From NCBI GenBank assembly GCA_046269235.1, contig JBJZOS010000005.1:1-64000 (forward strand): a DNA stretch of 64,000 nt, in the 5' to 3' direction. Position numbers and translations under genes: made by a program. The notes beneath the pieces are model-generated. The model did not search any database. It was not told the origin of the DNA and was given only the letters and a program-made list of their open reading frames with translations. The number at the start of each line of letters is the position of its first letter. The stretch's first letter is position 1. This stretch comes from Soonwooa sp032078105 (GTDB lineage: Bacteria; Bacteroidota; Bacteroidia; Flavobacteriales; Weeksellaceae). Positions 1-8,117 of this stretch are shown in pieces.

Positions 1-110
1 AAACAGCTTTTCAACAGGATTTTCAAAATAAATTAAAAATTTTAACCTGAAAAATTTGCAGATTAACATAGAACATCGGGGCTAGGAGGAATTATGGTGG
101 CATTGCTTGA

Positions 111-347
111 CTAATTTAGCCCACTCAACTTTTCTGAATATTCTTTTGAGAAAACGGCTTTGTCGTCTTGTAATTTTTTGAAATCCGTTGGCAAAACATA
201 ATTAAACAAGAATTCGTTGTTTTCGTCAACGAAAATAAGTTCCTTTTCTTCACCATCGATTAAGGATGCAAAAATATCCCACATCGACTGGTCTTTCAAT
301 TTTAATAATTCGAAAAAATCTTTAGCTTTTATTGTTATTTTCTTCAT
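111..347 (-). CDS. hypothetical small protein, 78 aa
   Basis: I do not recognise this protein. It is short and acidic, with an N-terminal MKKITIKAKDFFELL and a middle section rich in Asp and Glu (DGEEKELIFVDENNEF). There is no signal peptide or membrane segment, so it is probably cytoplasmic. It opens with ATG preceded by an A-rich stretch, as is usual for these genes, and lies 76 bases downstream of the DUF4268 gene on the same strand, so the two could share a transcript. Codon use looks like that of its neighbours. Confidence 0.6.
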   Translation of the reverse strand: MKKITIKAKDFFELLKLKDQSMWDIFASLIDGEEKELIFVDENNEFLFNYVLPTDFKKLQDDKAVFSKEYSEKLSGLN

Positions 348-423
348 AATATCTTTTTTAAGGCGTCTTACAAAATCACTTACTCGTCAATCATCATTTG
401 AGACTATAACATAAAAATTCTTC

Positions 424-852
424 TTATACGTCTTTTATAAAATCTTCATATTCATAAAAAAACATTTCGAAAGCAGTCATTTTCTCGACAAAGAATTCAA
501 AAGTATCTGCCCAACTTTGCTTATTAAAAATGCTGACGCCAGTTTTGGTTAGCCAAATGCGACTGATAACTTTTCCGTTTTCCAAAACAAAATGTTCATC
601 CATCTGGAAATCGCCAATCTCATCGCGCAACAAGTCTTCCAAAGATTGCATCTTCTCAAAATAAGCATTTCGGAAGAGCTCATCTTTCATTTCGATGTCG
701 AGGGAGACTTCAGCTTTTTTATTATCCGCACTGAATTTAAAAGAAAAATCTTTAATCTTGGTATCGTACAACAACCATTTTCTCGGAAAAGCTTTCCCGA
801 AAGCGGTCCAAAATTCTTTTTTTAATTGTGCTGCTTCTTGTTTTGAAAACAC
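424..852 (-). CDS. DUF4268 domain-containing protein
   Basis: A 142-residue soluble protein matching the DUF4268 family, whose members in flavobacteria typically start MFSKQEAxQLKKEFWTxFGK, keep PRKWLLYxTKIK near residue 25, and end in a YEYEDFI motif. All three are visible. In other bacteria DUF4268 occurs alone or fused to nuclease-like domains, but this stand-alone form has no known activity and I see no catalytic motif. It starts at the first ATG and covers the whole expected domain. It may be co-transcribed with the small gene downstream. Confidence 0.85.
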   Translation of the reverse strand: MFSKQEAAQLKKEFWTAFGKAFPRKWLLYDTKIKDFSFKFSADNKKAEVSLDIEMKDELFRNAYFEKMQSLEDLLRDEIGDFQMDEHFVLENGKVISRIWLTKTGVSIFNKQSWADTFEFFVEKMTAFEMFFYEYEDFIKDV

Positions 853-935
853 GTTTTAATAATTATTATTGATGAATTATAATGTAATACCTCGACTTCG
901 CGCATTGTCCTCTACTTTGGACCATTGGCGCTCTG

Positions 936-1871
936 TTACAAAGTCAAATCCAATTGTGCAGCATTGAACTCTGCAATCAGTTTTTCAAAAACTTTTTCAA
1001 CTGGAAGAATCTCATCTATCAAAGCCGAAGATTGTCCAATCTCTAGCTCGCCTTCCTCCAAATCGCCTTCGAACATACCACGTTTTGCACGCGCTCTTCC
1101 CAAGGTTTCTTTAAGCGCTTCAACATTTCTGCCTTGTTGATAAAGCGCTTCCAGATCGTTAAAAAATTTATTTTTAACCAATCTCACGGGCGCTAATTCT
1201 TTTAAAGTTAAGTGTGTATCACCTTCGCCAAGTTCAACAATTTTATTTTTGAAATTATCGTGAGAACTCGCCTCCAAAGTTGCTGCAAAACGAGATCCGA
1301 TCTGTACGCCGTCTGCACCAAGAATCATTGCTGCTTTCATTTGTGCACCCGTTGCAATACCTCCAGCCGCAATTAACGGCGTAGAAATATGACGTTTAAC
1401 GTTTGGAATAAGCGACAAAGTTGTCGTCTCATCGCGACCATTATGTCCACCAGCTTCAAAACCTTCTGCAACAATAGCATCAACACCAGCTTCTTGACAT
1501 TTAACCGCAAATTTGGTTGACGATACAACATGCGTTACTTTGATACCTTCTTTTTTCAAAATATCGGTGTAAGCTTTTGGACTTCCAGCTGACGTGAAAA
1601 CAATCTTAACACCTTCCTCCAAAATAATATTAATGATCTCTTCAAGATTTGGATACAATAAAGCGACATTAACGCCAAAAGGCTTATCCGTTGCGGCTTT
1701 ACATTTTTGGATATTTTCTCTAAGAATATCGGGATACATACTTGCAGAACCGATAAGTCCTAATCCGCCATTGTTAGAAACTGCCGAAGCCAATCTCCAG
1801 CCACTATGCCAGATCATTCCGCCTTGGATGATCGGATATTTTATATTAAAAAGCTCTGTTATTTTATTCAT
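936..1871 (-). CDS. nitronate monooxygenase / FabK-like flavoprotein
   Basis: A TIM-barrel FMN enzyme of the 2-nitropropane dioxygenase family. Members oxidise alkyl nitronates or, in the FabK branch, reduce enoyl-ACP. Visible motifs are YPIIQGGMIW at the N terminus, EGFEAGGHNGR in the middle (the GGHNG loop is typical), LIAAGGIATG, and GADGVQIGSRF near the phosphate-binding site. I place the start at the ATG at 1871 (MNKITELFNIKYP), where the family begins. An in-frame ATG at 1928 would add 19 residues with no family similarity. Which of the two activities it has cannot be told from sequence alone. Confidence 0.88.
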   Translation of the reverse strand: MNKITELFNIKYPIIQGGMIWHSGWRLASAVSNNGGLGLIGSASMYPDILRENIQKCKAATDKPFGVNVALLYPNLEEIINIILEEGVKIVFTSAGSPKAYTDILKKEGIKVTHVVSSTKFAVKCQEAGVDAIVAEGFEAGGHNGRDETTTLSLIPNVKRHISTPLIAAGGIATGAQMKAAMILGADGVQIGSRFAATLEASSHDNFKNKIVELGEGDTHLTLKELAPVRLVKNKFFNDLEALYQQGRNVEALKETLGRARAKRGMFEGDLEEGELEIGQSSALIDEILPVEKVFEKLIAEFNAAQLDLTL

Positions 1872-2052
1872 ATTTTGTTGATGGTCGTAAGATTTTTTCG
1901 CAATACCGAAGTCGATGAAACTTGACATTATATTGAATATTTTCCCAAAAATAAGGATTCCTATTCAAAAACAAAAAGCCCCTGTATTAAAATACGATGA
2001 CTTCCACCATTCGAAACAAAAAAAATGATGATTAAAGCCTATATAATCATAA

Positions 2053-2169
2053 CTGCAACCTTCTATTTTATTAAATCTTATCCTTAGTGAACAAGAACTG
2101 CTTTGGTCAAAAGAAGCTTCAGAATATGGCGCTGGAGAAGTTGACTGGGCATTGCTTGTTAAAGCATAA
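2053..2169 (+). pseudogene. possible 3' remnant of an unidentified gene
   Basis: The intergenic stretch 1929-2300 has no convincing intact gene. One frame reads protein-like from about 2083 (SEQELLWSKEASEYGAGEVD) and ends at a TAA at 2167-2169. There is no start codon and a stop lies just upstream at 2050-2052, so it looks like the tail of a lost gene. I do not recognise the family. Confidence 0.3.
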
Positions 2170-2305
2170 AAGCAACACACTAATTCATATTTTGTTTCTA
2201 GTAAAATGAGCAGTGAAATAGGCTAGCGATAAAAAAATGTTATGAAACCCCAGATTTTGGTTATCAAATTAAACTTTATTAAAAACCAAGCTCAACAGCG
2301 TGGTT

Positions 2306-2413
2306 GCGCCCCGACCTGAACGGAGCTCTTTTTGCGCTTCGACTTGGCGGAATGCCCAAGTCTAGGAAAGTCGAAAAGCAAAAAAGCGGGAGTGGAGGGC
2401 GGAAAAGGCGCCC
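2306..2413. repeat. intergenic hairpin repeat, family A copy 1
   Basis: One of three copies in this window (others at 31995-32092 and 63571-63650). Shared core on the plus strand: CTGAACGGAGCTCTTTTTG, then a variable self-complementary centre, then CAAAAAAGCGGGAGTGGA and GGCGGAAA. The ends pair (GCGCC with GGCGC here), and the centre forms a long stem built on CTTCGACTT and AAGTCGAAAAG. It lies just upstream of the HipA-like kinase gene. Confidence 0.8.
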
Positions 2414-2455
2414 AAATAAAAAATATTGTTTTATTTTTACATCTTAAATTACAAG

Positions 2456-3235
2456 ATGGATTTATCATTACGGACGGTCACCGTCTTACGCTATATCTTG
2501 CCTTTGCGCGAGGGCGGCTCGTTGCCAGCTTTGGCGGAGGCGGATGACGACTTCAAATATGTGTTGAAATTTCGTGGTGCTGGCCACGGCGTGAAAGCTT
2601 TGATCTCGGAGTTAGTTGGTGGCAAAGTGGCTCAGATTTTGGGATTACGAACGCCAGAATTGGTTTTTGCAAACCTGCACGAAGATTTTGGAAGAACTGA
2701 AGCCGATGAGGAAATCCAGGATTTGTTGAAAGCAAGTGTTGGATTAAATTTGGCATTGCATTATTTGTCTGGCGGCATCAATTATGATCCTGCCGCTGTA
2801 AAAATTGATGGTAAACTAGCGTCGGAAGTTGTATGGCTAGATGCTTTCCTTACTAATATTGACCGTACTTTCCGAAATACAAACATGTTATATTGGCATA
2901 AAGAATTGTGGCTGATTGACCACGGCGCTTCTTTGTATTTTCATCATTCTTGGGACAATTGGGAAAAGAATGCAGTGAGCCCGTTTGTGATGATAAAAGA
3001 TCATGTTTTGTTACCACAAGCTGATCAATTGGACGAAGTCAACGCAAGATTCCGAGCGATTTTAACGGATGATGTATTGCGTGATATCGTGGAATTAATT
3101 CCCGAAGATTGGTTACAGTGGCGCGATACGGAGCTTTCGCCAAAAGAGATAAAAGAGGTATATTTTCAGTTTTTGACAAGACGGGTTGCCCATTCTGATA
3201 ACTTTGTAAACGAAGCGAAACATGCAAGAGCTTAA
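2456..3235 (+). CDS. HipA-like kinase family protein
   Basis: A 259-residue protein that fits the short HipA-like kinase family (HipA_2). Visible features are YVLKFRGAGHG, which resembles the nucleotide-binding beta hairpin; a central DAFLTNIDRTFRNTN segment that matches a catalytic loop with Asp and Asn; and LWLIDHGASLYFH, with the metal-binding Asp as in kinase DFG-like motifs. Full HipA toxins phosphorylate glutamyl-tRNA synthetase; the substrate of this short family is not established. I use the ATG at 2456, because upstream TTG starts would extend into the repeat. It overlaps the DUF3037 gene by 14 bases, so the two are almost certainly translated together. Confidence 0.82.
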   Translation: MDLSLRTVTVLRYILPLREGGSLPALAEADDDFKYVLKFRGAGHGVKALISELVGGKVAQILGLRTPELVFANLHEDFGRTEADEEIQDLLKASVGLNLALHYLSGGINYDPAAVKIDGKLASEVVWLDAFLTNIDRTFRNTNMLYWHKELWLIDHGASLYFHHSWDNWEKNAVSPFVMIKDHVLLPQADQLDEVNARFRAILTDDVLRDIVELIPEDWLQWRDTELSPKEIKEVYFQFLTRRVAHSDNFVNEAKHARA

Positions 3236-3605
3236 ATTATACGAGTACGCAGTGATCCGTCTGGTGCCGAAACCTGAACGCGAAGAGTTTATTAATGTTG
3301 GTTTGGTACTTTTTAGTAAGCGCGAAAAATACATCAAAGTGAAAACACAGCTTTGCTCTGACCGCATGAAATGTTTTATTTGTGAAACCGAATTTGACAT
3401 CATCGAAAAACATTTGACATCTTTTGAAAATGTAGCGAAAGGTGGGAAAGATTTTGGACCAATTGCGCAGCTCGAAATCCCAGAACGATTCCGTTGGCTA
3501 ACGGCTGTACGGAGTTCTATCATCCAAACATCGCGTCCACATCCTGGACAAGCCAAAGATTTGGATCTGGTTTTTGATCGACTGTTTGAAGATTTGGTGA
3601 TGTAA
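3222..3605 (+). CDS. DUF3037 domain-containing protein
   Basis: A 127-residue protein of the DUF3037 family, recognisable by YEYAVIRLVPKPEREEFINV near the start and PERFRWLTAVRSSIIQTSRPH further on. No signal peptide or membrane segment is present. DUF3037 genes are commonly paired with HipA-like kinase genes, and here the two overlap by 14 bases (3222-3235), which indicates a two-gene operon. The role of DUF3037 is unknown; a partner or regulator of the kinase is an inference from the pairing only. Confidence 0.88.
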   Translation: MQELKLYEYAVIRLVPKPEREEFINVGLVLFSKREKYIKVKTQLCSDRMKCFICETEFDIIEKHLTSFENVAKGGKDFGPIAQLEIPERFRWLTAVRSSIIQTSRPHPGQAKDLDLVFDRLFEDLVM

Positions 3606-3665
3606 AAAATGAAAACTTCCCTACTCGATTTATAGTTAATTAACGAGAATTAGTCTTTTGAACTT

Positions 3666-4067
3666 TTGCTTTTGGCTGATGAAACACGCGAGGCCATCGA
3701 CCAGTATTTGTGGTATTCTGAAGTCTATCCTTTAAAACGGAACAACCACCATGTTGGCCTATTCTGCTTGTATCATCAAGATGCTGAAACTGTCGAATTA
3801 AAAAACATTGCTATTACTGAAAATGATCAAGGACAAGGAATTGGCGAGCAAACATTAACGCATATCAAAAAAGTCTGCTGTCCAAAATACAAATATATTA
3901 TCGTTGGGACGGCAGATTGTGAGATTAATCAGATTCGATTTTATGAAAGAAATGAATTTCACAAATATGCCGTTAGAAAGAATTTTTTCCTCGACAATTA
4001 TCCTGAACCAATTTTTGAAAATGGCCTTAAGTTAAAAGATATGCAACTGCTAAAATTTGAATTTTAA
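3666..4067 (+). CDS. GNAT family N-acetyltransferase, 5' end interrupted
   Basis: A GNAT acetyltransferase with the acetyl-CoA binding signature DQGQGIGEQTL and a C-terminal RFYERNEFHKY segment typical of the fold. The only open start is a TTG at 3666. The same frame runs back to an ATG at 3609 but is broken by two TAG codons at 3633-3635 and 3651-3653. The residues between and after them (LINEN, then SFELLLLADE) look like the normal N terminus of the family, so about 15-20 residues of the ancestral protein lie behind stop codons. It is either a 5'-decayed gene or a shortened protein made from TTG. Confidence 0.7.
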   Translation: MLLADETREAIDQYLWYSEVYPLKRNNHHVGLFCLYHQDAETVELKNIAITENDQGQGIGEQTLTHIKKVCCPKYKYIIVGTADCEINQIRFYERNEFHKYAVRKNFFLDNYPEPIFENGLKLKDMQLLKFEF

Positions 4068-4070
4068 AAG

Positions 4071-4430
4071 CTACTCTTCTCGATTAACCAAATCCATCGA
4101 AAATGCGGGAAGACAAATTGCAACATATTCGCAATCTTCCGAAAACGGATTGGAATATCTAACACGCGCTCCCTTCTCTATCAAAATGCTTTGACCTTTT
4201 TCTAAATTGATGATTTCTCCATCGATTTCGAATTGTTTTTTACCAGAAATAATCAAAGTAAACTCATCAAACTCTGGCGTCTGATGTGGCTCGCTCCAAT
4301 TGGGTGGCGCGATCATGTGCGCAATTGAAATATTTTTATTCCCTGTAGAATTTCCCCAGTGTTCTTGTATCAACTTTCCATCAGTTGTTGGCACAACGAA
4401 AGGATTTGCTTGTATTTTGTATTTTTTCAT
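4071..4430 (-). CDS. cupin domain-containing protein
   Basis: A 119-residue single-domain cupin. It carries PHQTPEFDEFTLIISGKKQF, the first cupin motif with metal-ligand-like His and Glu residues, and a second half with EKGQSILIEKGARVRYSN. Small cupins of this sort bind a metal and can be isomerases, dioxygenases or sugar-binding proteins; nothing here fixes the substrate. It is convergent with the GNAT gene, with three bases between the stop codons. Confidence 0.85.
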   Translation of the reverse strand: MKKYKIQANPFVVPTTDGKLIQEHWGNSTGNKNISIAHMIAPPNWSEPHQTPEFDEFTLIISGKKQFEIDGEIINLEKGQSILIEKGARVRYSNPFSEDCEYVAICLPAFSMDLVNREE

Positions 4431-4617
4431 TTTTGAGTTTAAGCTTTAAACCAAATTAATTCTTAATTTTATTTCTAATTTCTAAAAAATCTTCTACTGT
4501 TTAGAAATTGTAATAAGACGTGATTAGAGCTCTTTTTATTTTATTTCACAAAAAAAAAGCAGGAGCACTCTCACTTTTCATAGTAAAGGTTTAGACATAA
4601 AAGTTGTCCAAACAATT

Positions 4618-5439
4618 CTATTGATTAAACCATTGGAAATAAATCAACAACGCAATACCTACAAAAATCCTGTACCAACCCCAAGGTTTGAAACCGTATT
4701 TGTTAAGCAAGCCGATGAAAGATTTGATCGCGATAAGTGCCACGACAAAAGCAACGATATTACCAACTACGAAAGCGATAATGTGATTTTGAGATTCCAT
4801 AATCATCTCATAACCCTTCATAGGTGTTGCCGTTTCTTTTCCCCAAGTTTTTACAAAAACTGAATAAACCGTCACAGCCAACATCGTAGGAACCGCCAAG
4901 AAAAATGAAAACTCAGCCGCCGCTTTACGTGTTAAACCTTGCGTCATACCACCTATAATAGATGCCGCACTTCTACTGGTACCAGGCATCATAGCAAGAC
5001 ATTGCCAAAAACCTATGGTAACAGCTTTCTTAATAGAAATGCCTTTTTCGTCATCGATCTTGGGATTTTTGAACCAAGTATCTGCAAACAATAAAATTAC
5101 ACCACCTAAAACTAAAACTGACGAAATTGCGATTTGGTTACCTAGAACGGCTTCAATTTTATCATCAAATAAATAACCTAAAACTAAGGCAGGGATAACC
5201 GCAAAACCTAATTTAAGATAGAATTTAAGATTGTTAAAATCAAAAAATTTTTTCCAATAGGCGACAACCACAGACAAAATTGCCCCAAATTGAATCGACA
5301 CTTGGAACATTTTTAGAAATTCGGTTTCTTCCATCCCCATAAGGTTGGCCGCGAATCCCATATGTGCTGTTGAAGATATTGGCAGATATTCGGTCAGACC
5401 TTCAACAATAGCGATGATTATTGCTTTTATTAAATCCAT
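4618..5439 (-). CDS. uppP: undecaprenyl-diphosphatase (UppP/BacA)
   Basis: An integral membrane phosphatase that recycles undecaprenyl diphosphate to the monophosphate lipid carrier of cell-wall synthesis. Both family signatures are present: EGLTEYLPISSTAH at residues 13-26 and PGTSRS at residues 152-157, which supply the catalytic Glu, His, Ser and Arg. At 273 residues with many hydrophobic helices it is full length. I use the ATG at 5439; the frame is open further upstream but the family starts at MDLIKA. It is the last gene of an ftsX-DUF3098-uppP set, which ties it to envelope growth and division. Confidence 0.96.
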   Translation of the reverse strand: MDLIKAIIIAIVEGLTEYLPISSTAHMGFAANLMGMEETEFLKMFQVSIQFGAILSVVVAYWKKFFDFNNLKFYLKLGFAVIPALVLGYLFDDKIEAVLGNQIAISSVLVLGGVILLFADTWFKNPKIDDEKGISIKKAVTIGFWQCLAMMPGTSRSAASIIGGMTQGLTRKAAAEFSFFLAVPTMLAVTVYSVFVKTWGKETATPMKGYEMIMESQNHIIAFVVGNIVAFVVALIAIKSFIGLLNKYGFKPWGWYRIFVGIALLIYFQWFNQ

Positions 5440-5525
5440 AATTTTTATCGTTAAATTAAAAAAAACTTTGAAAAAGAATAGCACTTTTCCAAAGTTTAAT
5501 ATGAGTTTATTTTATAAAATTCTAG

Positions 5526-5834
5526 TTATTTTTTATCACGTTTCAGGATCGCATAAATCTGAACCACAAATCCAGAAATCACAAAAAAAGGTGCAATTCG
5601 GATTCTGACTACAGAAAAAATCCCTTCATTCCAATAATTAGGATCAAACTTTCCTTCTGGTGTTGTGTTAGCGTCAGGTCCCATCATTAGGACAAATCCT
5701 AGGATAATACAAGCCAAACCGATTAACATCCATTTGAAGTTAGTCTTCCCAAAATAAAAATTATTTTCTTTTGGCGCTGGGTCAGAAGCTGGGCTTCCGA
5801 ATTGATCCGCTGAAAATTTATTCTTTTTAGCCAT
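5526..5834 (-). CDS. DUF3098 domain-containing membrane protein
   Basis: A 102-residue protein of the DUF3098 family, which is largely confined to Bacteroidetes. It has a hydrophilic N terminus, a first membrane helix around WMLIGLACIILGFVLMMG, a short loop with NYWNEGIFSVVRIRIAP, and a second membrane helix. Members are usually found directly between ftsX and uppP, as here: the gene starts two bases after the ftsX stop. The function is unknown; a part in division or envelope assembly is inferred from the neighbourhood. Confidence 0.92.
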   Translation of the reverse strand: MAKKNKFSADQFGSPASDPAPKENNFYFGKTNFKWMLIGLACIILGFVLMMGPDANTTPEGKFDPNYWNEGIFSVVRIRIAPFFVISGFVVQIYAILKRDKK

Positions 5835-5836
5835 AA

Positions 5837-6736
5837 TTATGAATAATACAAGTCGTCAACATGAGATCTTAAGAATCTCCAAGTTGCAAAGATAGTACTT
5901 AGAACTGTAATTAAAACACCCACTGCAAAAACAGCAATCACTAACAATAAATATTGATTAGGATCATTAACGAAAGGTGTTCCGATCTCGTTTGTAAAGA
6001 AATACCAAAGTCCACCTAAAGCTGCCAAACCGATTAAAGCGCCTAAGAGACCTAATACAATAGCTTCGATAACGAAAGGTTTCAATATGAAACGTCGCTT
6101 CGCACCAACCAACTGCATTGTCTTAATAATAAAACGCTTAGAGTATATTTTAAGTCGAATCGAGTTATTAATCAACACAATCGCCAATATTAAAAACAAA
6201 ATCGAAAATCCGAAAATCCATTTCAAAATTCTGTTAAGATTATTGTACACATATTTGGTCAGCGTGTCGTCATTTTTAACTTCCTTCACACCTTGCACTT
6301 TAGAAAGTTCTTTAACAACTTGCTCAATTTTAGCAGGATCAACGTACTCTGGCTTCAAAGATACTTCTACAGAAGGCGGAAAAATATGCGAGTCGAATAA
6401 AGCTTCAGAATCAATCCCCATGCTTTTTCTAGCTTCTACAGAAGCCTGTTCTCTTGAGATAAAAGTTGCCTTTTTCACAAACGGAAGCGTCTTGATAAGT
6501 TCATAACTCACCTGATTAGCTTTGTCGATTTTTGCAGAATCTTTTACATCAAGATTCTCATCAAAATAAGCTTGTACCACCAATTGCTCCTTAATATAAT
6601 CCGAGTATTTTTGAGCATTAATCAGGATTAACCCAAATAAGCCCACAAGAAAAAGAACTAAAGCAATACTTATAACTACGGTAATGTTACTGGATCGTAA
6701 TCTACTTTTGTTAATATCCTCTACAGTCTTTGGCAT
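5837..6736 (-). CDS. ftsX: cell division protein FtsX
   Basis: The permease-like partner of FtsE in the FtsEX complex, which in other bacteria couples cell division to activation of peptidoglycan hydrolases. At 299 residues it has the expected form: a first membrane helix near residues 20-43, a periplasmic domain of about 130 residues, and three more helices in a C-terminal FtsX/MacB-type permease domain (TMQLVGAKRRFI precedes the third helix). There is no ftsE gene next to it, which is normal in this group. It heads a tight operon with DUF3098 and uppP. Confidence 0.94.
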   Translation of the reverse strand: MPKTVEDINKSRLRSSNITVVISIALVLFLVGLFGLILINAQKYSDYIKEQLVVQAYFDENLDVKDSAKIDKANQVSYELIKTLPFVKKATFISREQASVEARKSMGIDSEALFDSHIFPPSVEVSLKPEYVDPAKIEQVVKELSKVQGVKEVKNDDTLTKYVYNNLNRILKWIFGFSILFLILAIVLINNSIRLKIYSKRFIIKTMQLVGAKRRFILKPFVIEAIVLGLLGALIGLAALGGLWYFFTNEIGTPFVNDPNQYLLLVIAVFAVGVLITVLSTIFATWRFLRSHVDDLYYS

Positions 6737-6858
6737 TAAATAAAATTTTTTTGCTAAAATAGAAAATAATATTCACTTAAGCCTCGAAAATAGGGCAAAG
6801 TATTGTTAATAAAATCATAAAAAGCGAGCATCCTACATCAATTATAAAGGATTTTTTG

Positions 6859-7003
6859 GGGGCAATCCCGCAAAAGCCAAAGCTTTAGCCCAGACTATTT
6901 TGCGGTCAGGCTGTCCGCTATATCTTTGTAGTCGCGCTCGGACGACTCCGCTACGCTCCCTCGCCTCGCGCCACCACAAAGGATGCCGCTGCCATCCTTA
7001 TTG
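6859..7003. repeat. intergenic hairpin repeat, family B copy 1
   Basis: Lies in the 344-base gap between ftsX and the T9SS gene. It starts GGGCAATCCCGC and ends GCCATCCTTATTGC, with GCAAT and ATTGC as complementary ends. The core reads GTCAGGCTGTCCGCTATATC, then TTTGTAGTCG, a GC-rich arm, then CCACAAAGGATGCCGCTGCC. The CTTTGT and ACAAAG parts face each other, so it can fold into a long hairpin. A second, shorter copy is at 49844-49918. Confidence 0.75.
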
Positions 7004-7023
7004 CAAGATTCTGCTGATGAAAG

Positions 7024-7060
7024 TAAAAAAAATGGTCGGAAGCAAAGTTTCCGACCATTT
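7024..7060 (-). terminator. rho-independent terminator of the T9SS gene
   Basis: A near-perfect stem, ATGGTCGGAA with TTCCGACCAT around a short loop, followed on the minus strand by a T run. It sits 20 bases after the stop of the gene at 7081-8067. Confidence 0.85.
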
Positions 7061-7080
7061 AACCATTATCGATTAAAGAC

Positions 7081-8067
7081 CTATTTCTTAATCATTTTTT
7101 CTGTAAAAATACCGTCGTTTGTTGTTATATTTAACATGTAAAGTCCTTTCGGAAGGCTATTAACATCCACTTGCGCAGATTTTGCTGTTTTAATCAATTT
7201 GCCTGCTGTATCAAAAATCTCAACCATAGAAATTTTGCTTTCCGTAACAATGTTTAAAACGTCTTGTACAGGATTAGGATATATTTTCACAGCGGCTAAC
7301 GGCGTAGCTGCAGTTGTAGCAACAGCAAGATTTCCTCCAATAGCTTCTGCTTTATAATTATCAAATGCATTATTGTGTACTACAGTATTTGTAGAAGTAG
7401 AAGAGCTAACAAAATCCATTTCTTTAGGGATTGAGTTAGGTATTACATTGTACGTTGGGTTATTACTGTTATTAATGACATACGTATTTCCTGCATACGT
7501 CCAAGTTACCTCACCATTAACTGAGTTGTAAGAATAGCTAACGTTAACCCAAGTATTAGGTTCGAAAGTTTCTGGACCCAAATTGAATAAAGCATTTACC
7601 GTTGAGTTATCTGCTTTCTTAGTTACTCTCGCAGAGCCTTTGATCGTTTTGGTTGCAAGATCGTAACTGATACCTGCAAGTGAAGAAAATTCTTTATTGA
7701 AAGTTACTGATCTAGCCAATCCACCTCCAGTTCCGGCTTCAGATCCTGTAAAAAGATCAAAAGACACTTTGTAGATGTTGTTACCTACTGTTCTTGCTGC
7801 CCATCCAGATTCTAAACCCAACTGTAGGAAGGCGTAATATGCGGTTTGTGAATTGTTTTTTGTTGGACCTACTATGACAAGAGATTTACCAAAGTTACTG
7901 TCAACATTAGCAATTTGATAGTTAGCACTTTCACCTTGCAAAGTATCGTAACCATTTTGTGTACCAAGATTACCTAATACAAAATTGTCATAATTTTGTT
8001 GCTCAAGAACCTGAGCATTACTTACTAACCCCGTTAAAGCAAGGGCAACTAGTAGAATTTTTTTCAT
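7081..8067 (-). CDS. secreted protein with T9SS type A sorting domain
   Basis: A 328-residue exported protein. It starts with a signal peptide (MKKILLVALALTGLVSNAQ, cleavage expected after AQ) and ends in a type A T9SS sorting domain: KIYPNPVQDVLNI, then VEIFDTAGKLI, and a final LYMLNITTNDGIFTEKMIKK. The sorting domain directs export across the outer membrane and surface attachment or release. The central 220 residues look like a beta-sandwich, laminin-G/concanavalin-like module, but no catalytic residues are recognisable, so the function is unknown. It has its own terminator. Confidence 0.88.
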   Translation of the reverse strand: MKKILLVALALTGLVSNAQVLEQQNYDNFVLGNLGTQNGYDTLQGESANYQIANVDSNFGKSLVIVGPTKNNSQTAYYAFLQLGLESGWAARTVGNNIYKVSFDLFTGSEAGTGGGLARSVTFNKEFSSLAGISYDLATKTIKGSARVTKKADNSTVNALFNLGPETFEPNTWVNVSYSYNSVNGEVTWTYAGNTYVINNSNNPTYNVIPNSIPKEMDFVSSSTSTNTVVHNNAFDNYKAEAIGGNLAVATTAATPLAAVKIYPNPVQDVLNIVTESKISMVEIFDTAGKLIKTAKSAQVDVNSLPKGLYMLNITTNDGIFTEKMIKK

Positions 8068-8117
8068 TTACTTTATTGATTTTAAACGGCATCAAAAATA
8101 AAAGAAAAACTTTATCA

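Noticed and set aside
1965..2180. Minus-strand ORF of 71 codons
   Set aside because: Composition is unlike a protein (many Ser, Phe, Cys) and the opposite strand reads better as a gene remnant.
3113..3556. 147-codon minus-strand ORF opposite the HipA-like/DUF3037 pair
   Set aside because: Opposite strand carries two recognisable families that overlap as an operon.
4526..4580. Fourth copy of repeat family A downstream of uppP
   Set aside because: GAGCTCTTTTT and AAAAAAGCAGGAGC are similar to the family A core, but the outer arms are missing, so it could be an unrelated terminator-like hairpin.
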